DNA of 64,000 nt from positions 2,020,245 to 2,084,244 of the forward strand of contig NW_020945064.1 of NCBI RefSeq assembly GCF_900497805.2, read 5' to 3'. Positions 20,790 to 30,954 of this stretch are shown here, piece by piece (position 1 is the first letter of the stretch; each line of letters opens with the position of its first letter). This stretch comes from Vombatus ursinus. Taxonomy: Eukaryota > Chordata > Mammalia > Diprotodontia > Vombatidae. Below the pieces are notes generated by a model. The model saw nothing but the letters and a program-made list of their open reading frames with translations. It had not been told where the DNA came from and made no database searches. Made by a program: the position numbers and the translations under genes.

Positions 20790-23140
20790 TATTACTCATG
20801 TTGGAAGTAAAGTACCAAGGGCTCTGAAATTTTCTCATGGAACCCTTATTCATGGCATGTAGAAAGCCAGGGTCCATAGTACAGAGTTTGGGAATACTGT
20901 TCTCTCATATTCCCTGCCTTTCAAACAAACAATTTGTAAGCTAATAGCAATTCATCCTCACCTATTTATTCAATCAGGTTACCAAAGACCTTTACTAGAC
21001 AATACTTTGTTTGGGGTAAATGTTGCTACATAAAAGTAATAAAATTGTATTTCTTAAAAAAAATCCATCACTCAAACAGGTGATAGGCCCCAGTTATTCT
21101 GAATTAGCAAAGTTTGACAGTATTTTACTGGGAAGGGGGTCATTAAAAGGATAAGAAATGCTTCCATCTATCCCACACTTTTGCTTGGCAATAACATTTC
21201 TTTCTTCTCTTTCAGGCATATTCTGTAAGTATCAACTACTCTTTGTCTACAACTCAAATCATAGAATGAATCGACTGAATAAATTATCGACTCAGATTTA
21301 ACCCAGCCACTGTTACTTTTCCCCCTTCTTCCTCCCCAGGCAATCTTGCTTGTTGCATTGGAATTTTGGTCATGCACATTCGGCTTTGGCTCTGAATTAT
21401 CTCGATAATGGAGTATAAACAGAACAAGCTTGTGTATGATATGCTTAACTGTTAATTTACCTAATTAAACTTAATTCAATTAAAAATCATTTATATCTTT
21501 TTGGGAAAGAAGCCAGTTGATACCAAGGCAGAAGTGCAATATTTTAGGTGATGATTATTCAGCAAATGAATGGAAAGGGAAATAATGGAATGCAGAATAA
21601 AACAACAGCCCCCAAATCTCTTGTATTTGAAAATGAAATGATTCCAGAAAAGTGCTATTTTCACAGGGTGCCATGATTAGCTATTTTTCTTAAACTAATT
21701 TTCTCTAGAAATTGGTATTTTAACATAGTGAACAAAATATATTATATGAGATATTTTTAAATACAATTTATATTTTCACATATTTAGTACGTTTAAGTAA
21801 TGTATGTTAGTTCCAGCATTAGTATCTGATCAGTAAAATGTGATGAGGCACCAGCAAGACACTAACTGAACAAGGTTTTTTGGGTAAAACCTGAAAAATA
21901 ATTTCTTTAAATTACATAAATATCTTCAGGATACATATTTCATTTATAGTTATCATCAAAGCATCCTTGTCGTGGTGATATATGCTTAAAAGTAAACGTA
22001 AAACATTCCGTGCCAATAAAAATCAACAGGGGAAAAAAAAGACAAGAAATTCTAGGCACGAGAGCTTAAATAAATTATCATCTTTGTAGATCTGCCATAA
22101 ATCCTCCAGTTGGAATATACTGATTTAGAGTTTGCTGATCTGGCACGAATCCAAATGCCTTAGGGTTGCTTAATGGATAGAGTGTCAACATTTCACCTTC
22201 TCCGGCCACTCCCTGCCCCCCCACTCCTGCCATTGGTGACATACATTTCCTTGCCACTGCTCAGTCTTCTGTAGCCAAGAGTGGTAGCAGCTACGAAGGT
22301 AACAGGACTCAAAGTAGATGGATGGGTTTCATCTGCACAGCTATGAAAGAACCTACCTGGGGGAGGTTAAGGCAGAGCTAGAAGAAACGGTTGGCAATGA
22401 TTTTCTCCCATGAACATGCGATCTTCATTGAACACTGAAAAGGCCACCAGTGGAACCAAACCCATACCCCAACAACCAGACAAATCCCTTGCAGTCTGGA
22501 AACAAAGCCACTAGTCCTCCAAATTCCAGAATTAATAGCAGGGATGAAATGAAACTTACAGCTTGAAGATTTTCTATGAGAAATAAAATTTCTCCACTAA
22601 AGTTTAGCGTCAATGCATTTTGATTCCAAGGCATTCCATTTATTTCTTGTTTCTATTTGAAATTTTCATTCCATTCATTCATTCTTTCCACAAGCATTTC
22701 ATTCTTCCATCTGGGGAAGTGGATGAGATAATTCACAACATCAACAATGACTACTAGGAAAAAGCTTAGCTTTACACAGCAATCAGGTCAACTCTGATTT
22801 TTTTTAATCGCCCTTATAATGGATCAAAGCCTAAAGATTGCTTTTGAGTTAGACCCACATTCTTCTTTACATACGGCATCAAGGGCTCTAACCCATTGTC
22901 AGTGGATTGGCGTCATAGGGCAATGAGATCTAATCCCTACCCCACCCCACTAAATATGGGCTAAATCCTAAAATCACCTAAAATCAGTCCCATATTCACT
23001 TTATTCAGTTAGTCCCAAGAAAGTTGTGTGTTTAGGGGGGAAGCTAAGGTTGGAGTTGGGAGCTAGGTTTCCATTGGATGGAAAGCTGTTTACTTTGACA
23101 GAAACAAAGAAAGGTAAGGACACAACCTGAGCTCACCACC
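20790..23140. other. Repeat-poor AT-rich island, candidate conserved non-coding DNA
   Basis: About 2.3 kb with no recognised interspersed repeat, the longest such run in the window. Around 21440-21490 a dense series of homeodomain-type cores reads 'gttaatttacctaattaaac' then 'ttaattcaattaaaaatca'. A longer low-complexity-free stretch runs 21480-21900. No exon-like frame. Suggestive of an enhancer cluster, but this is inference. Confidence 0.4.
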
Positions 23141-23144
23141 TTCT

Positions 23145-23394
23145 GGATTAGTGAAAAGAGTGCTGGTCTTAGATGGCCTGGGAGTCTGGGAGGAAAAACT
23201 GGTTTGTAATTTTATTTCCAACACGTAGTAGTTTTGTGATCATGCCCAACATCTCTGTTTCACTTTTCTTGTCTGTATAATGGGGATAATAGCACCTTTC
23301 CTTTACAGGGTTATTGTGAAGCTCAAATGAAATACTATATACAAGGAACGTTTTGTCCTTTAAAATTTTATTAAAATGCTAGCTATTCTTATTC
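23145..23394 (+). mobile_element. Mar1/MIR-type CORE-SINE
   Basis: 'gtgaaaagagtgctggtctt', 'ctgtataatggggataatag' and 'cagggttattgtgaagctca' follow the family order, ending 'aaaatgctagctattcttat'. Confidence 0.85.
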
Positions 23395-23395
23395 C

Positions 23396-23640
23396 TACTG
23401 AAACCAACATCTGCTTCCTTCCAACTTCTGTCTCTGTCAATGGCAACAGTATTTCCCATGAAAGGCCCAACCCTTGAGTCACCTTTGACTCCCTCCTTTC
23501 CTTTGTCCCTAATATTCATTCAGTCATAGGTCCTGTCCATTTTTCACTTTGAAATAACTCCCATCCCTCCTTTCCATTGTCAGTGAAATACCTTGAAACA
23601 TTCCTTTATCCCCAAGCTGGTTCTGTTTCCCATGTCTTGT
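23396..23640 (+). mobile_element. L2 LINE, internal fragment
   Basis: 'gagtcacctttgactccctc' and 'attcagtcataggtcctgtc' match the L2 stretch that precedes the 3' region. Confidence 0.65.
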
Positions 23641-23674
23641 TTTCCAAGGTAGTTTGTAGGTATATATCAGTAGC

Positions 23675-23760
23675 AAGAAAGTACGTGTGTGTCTGTGTGT
23701 GCATATATATGTACACATATATGTCCATACATGCATATCTGTGAATGTGTTCCAAATCCA
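23675..23760. repeat. Imperfect (TG/TA)n microsatellite
   Basis: GTGTGTCTGTGTGTG passing into ATATATG units. Confidence 0.8.
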
Positions 23761-23784
23761 AGGTTCCATCTATTATACTACAAG

Positions 23785-24055
23785 AGGCAGGGTGATGTCT
23801 TAGTGTAGTGCATTTCCTCAATTTATGAGGAAAACCTGGGCTTCAATCTTACCTTACCTTCAATACTACCTTAGTCTTACTGGCTGTGGGACTTTGGGTA
23901 TGTCAGTCAACTTTTCAGAACCTCAGTTTCCCCAAATCTAAAATGGGTTAATAATTTTTGGACTACTTCCTAAGGTTTCTATGAAGAAGGTATCTTTGCA
24001 AACTTTAAAGTTTTTTATTTCTATTATTGTTATTGTTAATTATAGTATGTCATTA
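23785..24055 (+). mobile_element. Mar1/MIR-type CORE-SINE
   Basis: 'gtcttactggctgtgggact', 'cctcagtttccccaaatcta' and 'tctttgcaaactttaaagtt' are in order. The short fill to 24440 shows nothing recognisable; its 129-residue frame has no signature. Confidence 0.85.
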
Positions 24056-24439
24056 TGATATTATCTGTGGATAATTATTATTTTGTTCCTAGATTGATTT
24101 GGATGGAACCCTTATCCCTTTACATATTTTGTTGCTGGATATTAGTATGCTGGGTATTGTCCCTTATGACCAATGGCTCCTACTTACTATGTCTTGGGAT
24201 ACTCAGTTCTTTAAGCAGGTAGACCAGCTGTCCCAGCACTCTGCCAGTATACCAAGAAACAGAGGGATTGAAAATTATCTCATGGACAAGGCTTATCAAC
24301 TGACTTTCCTGCCCAGCTGCAGGGTGCAAGGCCAAGATAAATTATCTAGGGTGTTTCTTTGGTGCGGCATCATGCAAAGAACCCTAGTAGTCACGAACCA
24401 GAGCTTCCAAAGCTCTAACTCCACCAATAACCATGTCAT

Positions 24440-24592
24440 AGAAGACCAATCACTTGGGTTTATCATGACTCAGTCTCTCCATCTGTAAAGCCAAATACTA
24501 ATATTTGTCTTAACTCTTACAGAAGCTTATTATGATAATCAAATGAAATGATGAATGGGAAAGTTCTTTGAAAAGTACCAAACACTACAGGA
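24440..24592 (+). mobile_element. Degraded MIR/Mar1 SINE
   Basis: 'ctcagtctctccatctgtaa' and 'gcttattatgataatcaaat' recall the family's 3' half. Confidence 0.45.
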
Positions 24593-24599
24593 ATAGGCA

Positions 24600-25080
24600 A
24601 AGTCTTCATATGCTAGTCCTATAGCAGGCTTCTAAATAGTCTTGGCACCATGTTGTTGGCCCACGTCGCAACACAGACCAATAGGCAAAGTTTCCTGAGG
24701 GCTCATAGAAATCTTTTCTATAGAATGTCACTGCTCCTCAAATTACACCATCAGCTCTTCTTTGAGAAAATAACTTCAGTGTATTTCTTTCCCTTTGTAA
24801 TGAGGAAAATATTTTTTTCCAAGATACTTCTGATTCTTCCCCCCTCCTCTCTATTTCCCTTTTCCCACTCTCTTCTCTCCATCTCTTTATCTCTCTTTTA
24901 CTGCCTCTTTGTCTTTCTATCTTGGCCTCTGTCTGTCTCTTCCTCTGTCTCTGTCTGTCCCTGTTCCTCTGTCTCTGTCCCTGTCGCTCTCACTTTCTGT
25001 GTCTGTCTGTTTATCTGGCTTAGAACTCATATAATAGGCTTTCCAAATGCATTCACTTCCTATGGCTGGCAATACACCAA
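24600..25080. other. Unassigned sequence with a pyrimidine-rich tract
   Basis: From about 24835 to 25015 the plus strand is dominated by CT, CTGT and CTCT units. It yields a 146-residue Ser/Leu-rich open frame (24650-25090) that is a composition artefact. Confidence 0.5.
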
Positions 25081-25084
25081 GGCA

Positions 25085-25300
25085 TACTAACTGGCAAATA
25101 ACAGCTGGCCGGTACCTCCAGGCTGCACATCGGCCAAAGGCTGCCCAATTGGGATGACCGCAATCCAGCCTGTGACAAATTGGCTAACTGTGCCTGCAAT
25201 CTGGCTGGGCCAATTAATCACATTTGGGCTCCTTTTCTGCATATGTATGTGGTGAAAGGCAACCTCTGACCTTTTCATGTGACGGATGGAGCCTAGCTCC
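25085..25300. other. Repeat-poor block rich in NFI-type half-sites
   Basis: Within about 130 bases there are several TGGC/GCCAA motifs: 'agctggccggtacc', 'atcggccaaaggct', 'aaattggctaactg' and 'ctgggccaattaat'. TTGGC and GCCAA are nuclear factor I half-sites. No repeat recognised. Candidate enhancer by inference. Confidence 0.4.
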
Positions 25301-25317
25301 TTTCTGAATGGTCCACC

Positions 25318-25412
25318 AGAGTAAAGGGAAGGGAGAGTTGGGGAAAAGGAGGTAAGAGAGGGAAAAGAGGGAAAAGAAGGTAAAGAGAAAAGACAAAGGG
25401 AACCAGAAAGGA
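25318..25412. repeat. Purine-rich (GGGAAA-type) tract
   Basis: Plus strand nearly all G and A. Confidence 0.75.
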
Positions 25413-25424
25413 AGGTGATGATAG

Positions 25425-25712
25425 TATTATTAATAACAACAACATTTATGTAGTGTTTAAAGTTTGTAGAGCACTTGACACATATCATCTTATTTAACAT
25501 ATTATCTCATTTAATTAATATAGTATCTCATTTGATCTTCACAACAACCCTATGAGGGAGGTGATTTTATTATTCCCATTTTATAGATGAGGAAACTGAG
25601 GCTAAAAAAGTTTACCTGACATTCAAAATCATACATCTCGGGGAATATCTAAGGTAGGATTGAACTCAAGTCTCCATGCCTCCCAAGTCTAGTACTCTAT
25701 CCACTATGAATG
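25425..25712 (-). mobile_element. Mar1/MIR-type CORE-SINE
   Basis: 'taacaacaacatttatgtag', 'cattttatagatgaggaaac' and 'attgaactcaagtctccatg' mark a minus-strand copy. It carries a partly duplicated stretch of 'tatctcatttaattaata' type at 25488-25535. Confidence 0.88.
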
Positions 25713-26082
25713 GGGTGTACCAAGAATGTAAGGGTCTTTTCTAGTCATAGGAAATGACATTTTTGTGACTTTGCAAAGAATTTAAGTCAAAATTACGAAA
25801 ACTGACTTTACAATTAGGAGCCCAAATGTAGGTCTGTAGTAAAGTGTGTAAAAATGCAAATGGTTATGAACGATAACTTCCAGACATGAAAGTTTTACAC
25901 TAAATCTGTGTCTTAGTACTGATTGAGAGACATGCTGGCATCTGAAAATCTCTGTTTTGTAGTCCTGGTCTGTAATTTCATTGCTATAGTGGAATTCCTG
26001 GCGTCAAATTCCTGCATGGATGCATACTGGCAACTTGTCTGAAATTTAGTGCATTCAAGAGTTTCTTGGGGGCATGGAAAAG
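25713..26082. other. Unassigned sequence
   Basis: No repeat, exon or motif cluster recognised. Confidence 0.3.
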
Positions 26083-26084
26083 AT

Positions 26085-26190
26085 AAATGACCTTTGCCAT
26101 TGTCACCTAGCTGGTACCAGAGATGAGATGACCCCAGCTCTTCCTGACTCAAGGTCAGTCCTCTATCCGCTATTACCACATTGCCTTTTA
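26085..26190 (-). mobile_element. MIR-type SINE head half
   Basis: 'cattgtcacctagctggtac' then 'tcctctatccgctattacca', minus strand. Confidence 0.5.
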
Positions 26191-26246
26191 TTTTCAAAGA
26201 TGCCAATGACTTAGGAGACTCAGTTAACCAGAATATAGCAAGGAAG

Positions 26247-26472
26247 GAGAGGCAGCATGGTAGAGCTAATCATCAACTGACTTTAGAGTCAGGAAGATGG
26301 GTTCGAGTCTTACCCACTCCCCATACTGGCCATATCATCCTAGGCAAATTACTTAATCATTCAAGGTCCCAGGCAATTTTAACCTGAAGTTAAAAAGTAG
26401 GTGCTGATCTGCATTAGTAGACAGAGTTTCATCCCTGGGAGTTCTTTATACCAATAAAATAGTAGGTCTTAG
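26247..26472 (+). mobile_element. Ther1-like SINE
   Basis: 'gaggcagcatggtagagcta', 'gattcgagtct'-like box at 26301, 'ttcaaggtcccaggcaattt' and 'ctgggagttctttataccaa' are the family landmarks. Confidence 0.72.
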
Positions 26473-27260
26473 CTGCCTTGTCCCATAGTGAAGAATACAT
26501 TGCGTTCATTTTTTTTCCTATAATATGCAAAAACTTGAGGCAAAAGGTCACTGTCTGCCTCAAATATTCTCCACACAACTCCAGAAATCAACAGTATCTA
26601 TTATTTATGAAATCTCAGACTGGCCAAGGTTGAGTCCTTTCTCGTCCCTTTCTTCTGTGGGCATAAAGACGTCACAATGTTTATTATTCTGATTAGACTT
26701 ATAGCTTAATTTATGATATCCTGCTATTGTGGCTGGGTGTCTGGCCTGAATTCACAACCCTGCCAATGTTATTTTTAAAATGTCGCCTGAGCCATGATTC
26801 ATGGCTGGTGCTCATGACATCAGTGTTGACCTGAAAGAGTTAAGAAGCAACACCAAATTTATTTGTTTTTCAAAGAAGGGAAAAAGGACAAGCTGGATGG
26901 AATCTTTAGGAAATCAAAAGCATCTCAAGTGGGATCAAAATCTTAAATCGAGGAGAGATGATTCAGATTCTAAATGTTTTTTTTATTGGCAGTGACTTCA
27001 TATATCTCTATCATTCAAGAACATATCACCCTCGAACACTGTTCCCACTCTCCAAAGTGCCGAGAGATTCTTATTCAGGGGGACAAGGGGCATTCTGGCT
27101 GGGTCCCTACTTTGGAATGGGGGGAGGGGGTATTTTGGGTGGAAAGAAGTATCTGAGCCTTCATTCACCATTACTAGATATTATCTGGTACATTGGGAAG
27201 AATATCCTTGGACAATTCCTTGGCTGATCTGGGAAGGTGAGTGAGTGGGCATGATTCATA
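26473..27260. other. Repeat-poor island with CRE-like site, candidate regulatory DNA
   Basis: Holds 'aaagacgtcacaatg' (26667-26681), whose GACGTCAC is close to the CREB/ATF palindrome TGACGTCA, AT-rich homeodomain-like cores nearby, and a G-rich run at about 27114-27143. No repeat or exon recognised. Confidence 0.38.
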
Positions 27261-27382
27261 ACCTCTACCTTCATCACGTGCATACGTCCATTCAATTCAC
27301 CAACCATGTACTATCCAATATCTAATTTGATAAGCTTTTCTTTAGAGTGGACTATGTTCCATCTTGTAGGGATATAAGAAGG

Positions 27383-27556
27383 CAGTGCAGTACAATGGAG
27401 AGAGAACTGGGATTAGAACAAAAAATTCTGGGTTCAAATCCTAGCTTTGCCACTTAGGACCTGTAGATTTTCCACCTCTGTGGGCCTGTTAGATGAGGAC
27501 ATTGAACTAGATGATGTCTAACATTCTTTGTAGCTCTAAATCTTTGAACCTATACG
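27383..27556 (+). mobile_element. Ther1/MIR-type SINE
   Basis: 'ggcagtgcagtacaatggag', 'ctgggttcaaatcctagctt' and 'ctttgtagctctaaatcttt' are in order. Confidence 0.8.
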
Positions 27557-27699
27557 TTGATCTGAGTTGGGAAAGACCACTTACTTCTCGTAAGATGCGG
27601 CCACTGAGCTATGAAGGAAACTGGGCGTTCTGAGGTACAGAGGAAGAGAAAGAGCATGTCAGTTCTGGGAGACAGTCTGTGAAAAGGCATGGAGGCATT

Positions 27700-28110
27700 A
27701 GGCTCTTCTCTTCCAATCAAGCTGCCTCTTCCCAGGCCTGCTCCTTGAGCTGGGGGAAAAACTCAACTAGGTCTAGAGCCCCAGGTCCCCATGATGCTTT
27801 GCAAGCTTGAATGCACTAAAGAGCCTATGCTCTGCTAGTTAGACTTGCAAACCCAGCGCCCATTAGCCTTAATGGGAGTCACACAAGCAGAAGTCAAGAA
27901 GCAAAGGGACCTTAGGGCTACGTTTGGAAGCGTAAGTGTGAAGAAAGTCGTTCATTATAAACACACAAAAAAAAAAGACACCTAAATTGGAGGTCAGGAA
28001 AGCCAGTCACTTTAGGGTAGCAGGAGAACAGAATTTATCTATAATGTGGCAGTTGCGAGATGAGATTTGAGAAGTACAGCCGGGCCTTTGTCCAACCCTG
28101 TGGGAACTGG
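27700..28110. other. Unassigned repeat-poor sequence
   Basis: Includes 'cccattagccttaatggg' (27860-27877), a near-palindrome with two opposed homeodomain-type cores. No repeat recognised. Confidence 0.3.
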
Positions 28111-28119
28111 GCTATTGTC

Positions 28120-28640
28120 TTCCCTGGCCTATAGATGTGAGCGCCCTCTGCCCACAACCCCCCTTCCTTAGTGACCTCTGGGTCAGGGGCACACATGCTG
28201 GCCTTGAACTCTCCGTCTGTCTCCTCACCATATTAATTACTATTCCCCTCTGCCAGAGCAAGAAAACAACCTTCACTGCATTAGGGCTAATTAAAAAGAG
28301 TGAGCTTCTCATTCTGGCAGCCTTAATCGCTCTCCTCCACTATTCAGAACAGGAAGGAGTGCTGACAATCTTATTAATAGCAGAAGGAAACACCCCGGTA
28401 ATGCTCCCTGTCTGATAAACAACTAGACCAGCTATGGGGCAGGCTTCTTGACACATAAATGTATCTCTCCCTTCCCACCCCCTCTAACCGTAAACTACCA
28501 TAACTGTCTGAGATAGAGGAAAGCAGGAAGGTACCCAAGTTTCCACAAGCCCAGAGAAGAGTCATCAGGGCCAACAAGCAAGGTCAGAACAGATGTGAGG
28601 TCGTTTCCATTAGAAGCAATTTCCAACCCTACCCAACACT
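28120..28640. other. Repeat-poor island, candidate enhancer or boundary
   Basis: Starts with 'gtgagcgccctctgcccaca' (28137-28156), which contains part of a minus-strand CTCF-like motif, followed by TAATTA-type cores ('atattaattactattc', 'gggctaattaaaaag') and 'agccttaatcgctctcc'. No repeat. A 92-residue frame runs through it without any family signature. Confidence 0.42.
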
Positions 28641-29225
28641 TCCCTCTCTGCTCCTCATAACCTCCCAAATTAAAAAAAAAGGGGGGAAGAGGGTATCATT
28701 ACAGGCCATCTGATTTAGCATGAATAGAATTTCTCCCAAACATCATAAATAGACTCTCCATTTAAACTTCTGAGATTGGATCACAAACAGGAATTCAATG
28801 TTCTGTAGACACCAGAGTGATCATGGGAATCAAAAAGTACCTTATACTTATTCAAGCCACCTAAAAACATAAATGAGGCTATAATGTGGCCAAAGTCAAG
28901 CATCTCCATCATACTTTGACCTTCTCTTGTTCCCATGAATCCCTAAGGATCTCCATTTACCTATGTGTCCCAAAGCCTTTGTGTACTTCTTACCTGAGTC
29001 CAACTGCCATTTAAATGGCTGATTTAGTGGGTCATAGACTATACCTTCTTTAGTGTGTAATAAGGGACAGCTTAGACTGACCCCACCAAAGCAGAGGGAA
29101 CTAGGAAATGGTGGCAGCTTTCAAGATAAAGAAGGCCAAAAAAATTAATTGAGGAGAAGAGTGAGTTCCTTTTGGCTTCAATTACCCAAATCGACTCTTT
29201 ATGCTTAGTAAACAGTAAGAAATTT
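28641..29225. other. Unassigned sequence
   Basis: A/G run at 28670-28692; otherwise nothing recognised. Confidence 0.3.
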
Positions 29226-30261
29226 ACTTCTTTTGGCCCTCTAAGGGCTGACTATATGGTATTTCCTTCTGCATTGACCTTTCTCATCTTCTGTCATCGT
29301 TGCTAATTTGCATGGCATGAGGTGAAACCTCAGATTTGTTTTAATTTGCATTTCTCTCACCGTTAGTAATTTGGAGTATGTTTCTGAAGGTTCATTTGGA
29401 GTTTGTCACTCTTCTTTTGAAAACTATTCATATCTTTGATTGTAGGTCTATTAGGGAATGGTTCTTGGTATTATGTATCTGTTTCAATTCCTTGATTATA
29501 TTGAATAGTGGACTTTTGTCATTAGTATCACATGCAGATATTTTTACCCTATTATTTATTTTCTAATTCAGTGTTCAATCATTTTCTTTGTGCAAAAACT
29601 TTTAAATTTTATTTAGTCAAAATTGTTTATTTTTTCTTTTTGTTCTCCACTATTTTTTATTTCCTTAAAAATTCTCCCCCTTGTCCTTGTTGTATAAGGT
29701 ACTTGACTTCATTCTTTTCTATAATTTTTATTGCTTGACCTTTTTCAGTCCACATGTTCTTTTTGAGTTTTTGTGGTTTATTATATGGTGAAAAATATTG
29801 GTCTAAACTTAACATTAGCAGTTCTTGTCAAAAAGGACATCTCTCCCCGAGTAATTTATCAGACTTGGAACAATTGCTTTAGAAAGCTTTTTCTTGTTTT
29901 TTAGTTAGTTTGTTCCATTGATGTGATTTTCAGAGTTCTAACCAATATTAAAAAAGTTTTGATGGTTACTTCTTTGTAATATAGTTTGAAGTCTGGTAAT
30001 TAATTTGCCTCTTTCTTTCAAACTTTTTCTCATTTTATTTCCCATGAGATTCTAGACTATGATCCATTAAAAAAATCATTTCATCTAGTTCTCAAAAATA
30101 TTCTCTCAGTAATTTGATTGATATAACACTAACACTATAAATTAATTAATTTTGATAGTATTGTCATTTTTACTATATTGATATGGCCCAACCATGAACA
30201 GTGAATGTCCTTCTATCTCCCTTTATTTCTGTAAAGAGTGTTTTACAGTTTTATTCGTATT

Positions 30262-30368
30262 AATCAATCAACCTAATAAACAAATACTATTAGTCAGACA
30301 CTGTGCTAGGTATGGGTTACAAAGACAAAAATTGAATCGTTCCTCACCTCAGGGAGCTTACCTTTTAT
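30262..30368 (-). mobile_element. L2 3'-end fragment nested in the L1
   Basis: 'aatcaatcaacctaataaac', 'acactgtgctaggtatgggt' and 'ctcacctcagggagcttacc' are the complement of an L2 end; L1 resumes directly after it. Confidence 0.75.
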
Positions 30369-30902
30369 AAATCTTGAGTGTCTTAGTGGGTTAACTCTCA
30401 GATGTTTTATGCATTTTCTTTTAGCTTTTTAGAATACAATGTCTCTTATCATTGCTACCCAGTTTTTGTTATTACCATATGGAAATGCTAATGATTTCAA
30501 ATTTTAATTTGTATATTCTTGCCTTGTGGAAGTTAGTAATTGCCTCTGGGAAAAGAATATTAAAGGCTGTTATTAATAATGTGTTACTTTTTACATTTTG
30601 CTTGGCTTTTCTTTTAAGAATTTAAGCTGTTATACTATTGATTAATAGGTACTTAAAATTGTCATTTTTTTTTCATTATCTATGGTACCTTTAGGCATAA
30701 TGTATTTTCCCTGTTTGCCTCTCTTGACTTCATTCATTTTTACATTTCTTTGATGGAAACTCCTACATTCTTAATGTCACCTCAAGCAGAATGGATTATG
30801 TCCTGTTCCATCATTTTCACTTTGTATATGTCTGTCAGTTTTAAATGTGTTTCTTGTAATCAACTAATTGTTGATTTTTGTTTTCTTATTCATCATTATA
30901 TA

Positions 30903-30954
30903 TGTGTGTGTGTGTGTGTGTATATATGTATATACATATGTATGTATGTATAGA
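30903..30954. repeat. (TG/TA)n microsatellite
   Basis: A TG run followed by TATA and TATG units inside the old L1. Confidence 0.9.

Noticed and set aside
24099-24488. 129-residue frame on the plus strand
   Set aside because: No signature; its end lies in a degraded SINE.
24650-25090. 146-residue Ser/Leu-rich frame
   Set aside because: Follows the pyrimidine-rich tract; hydrophobic appearance comes from composition.
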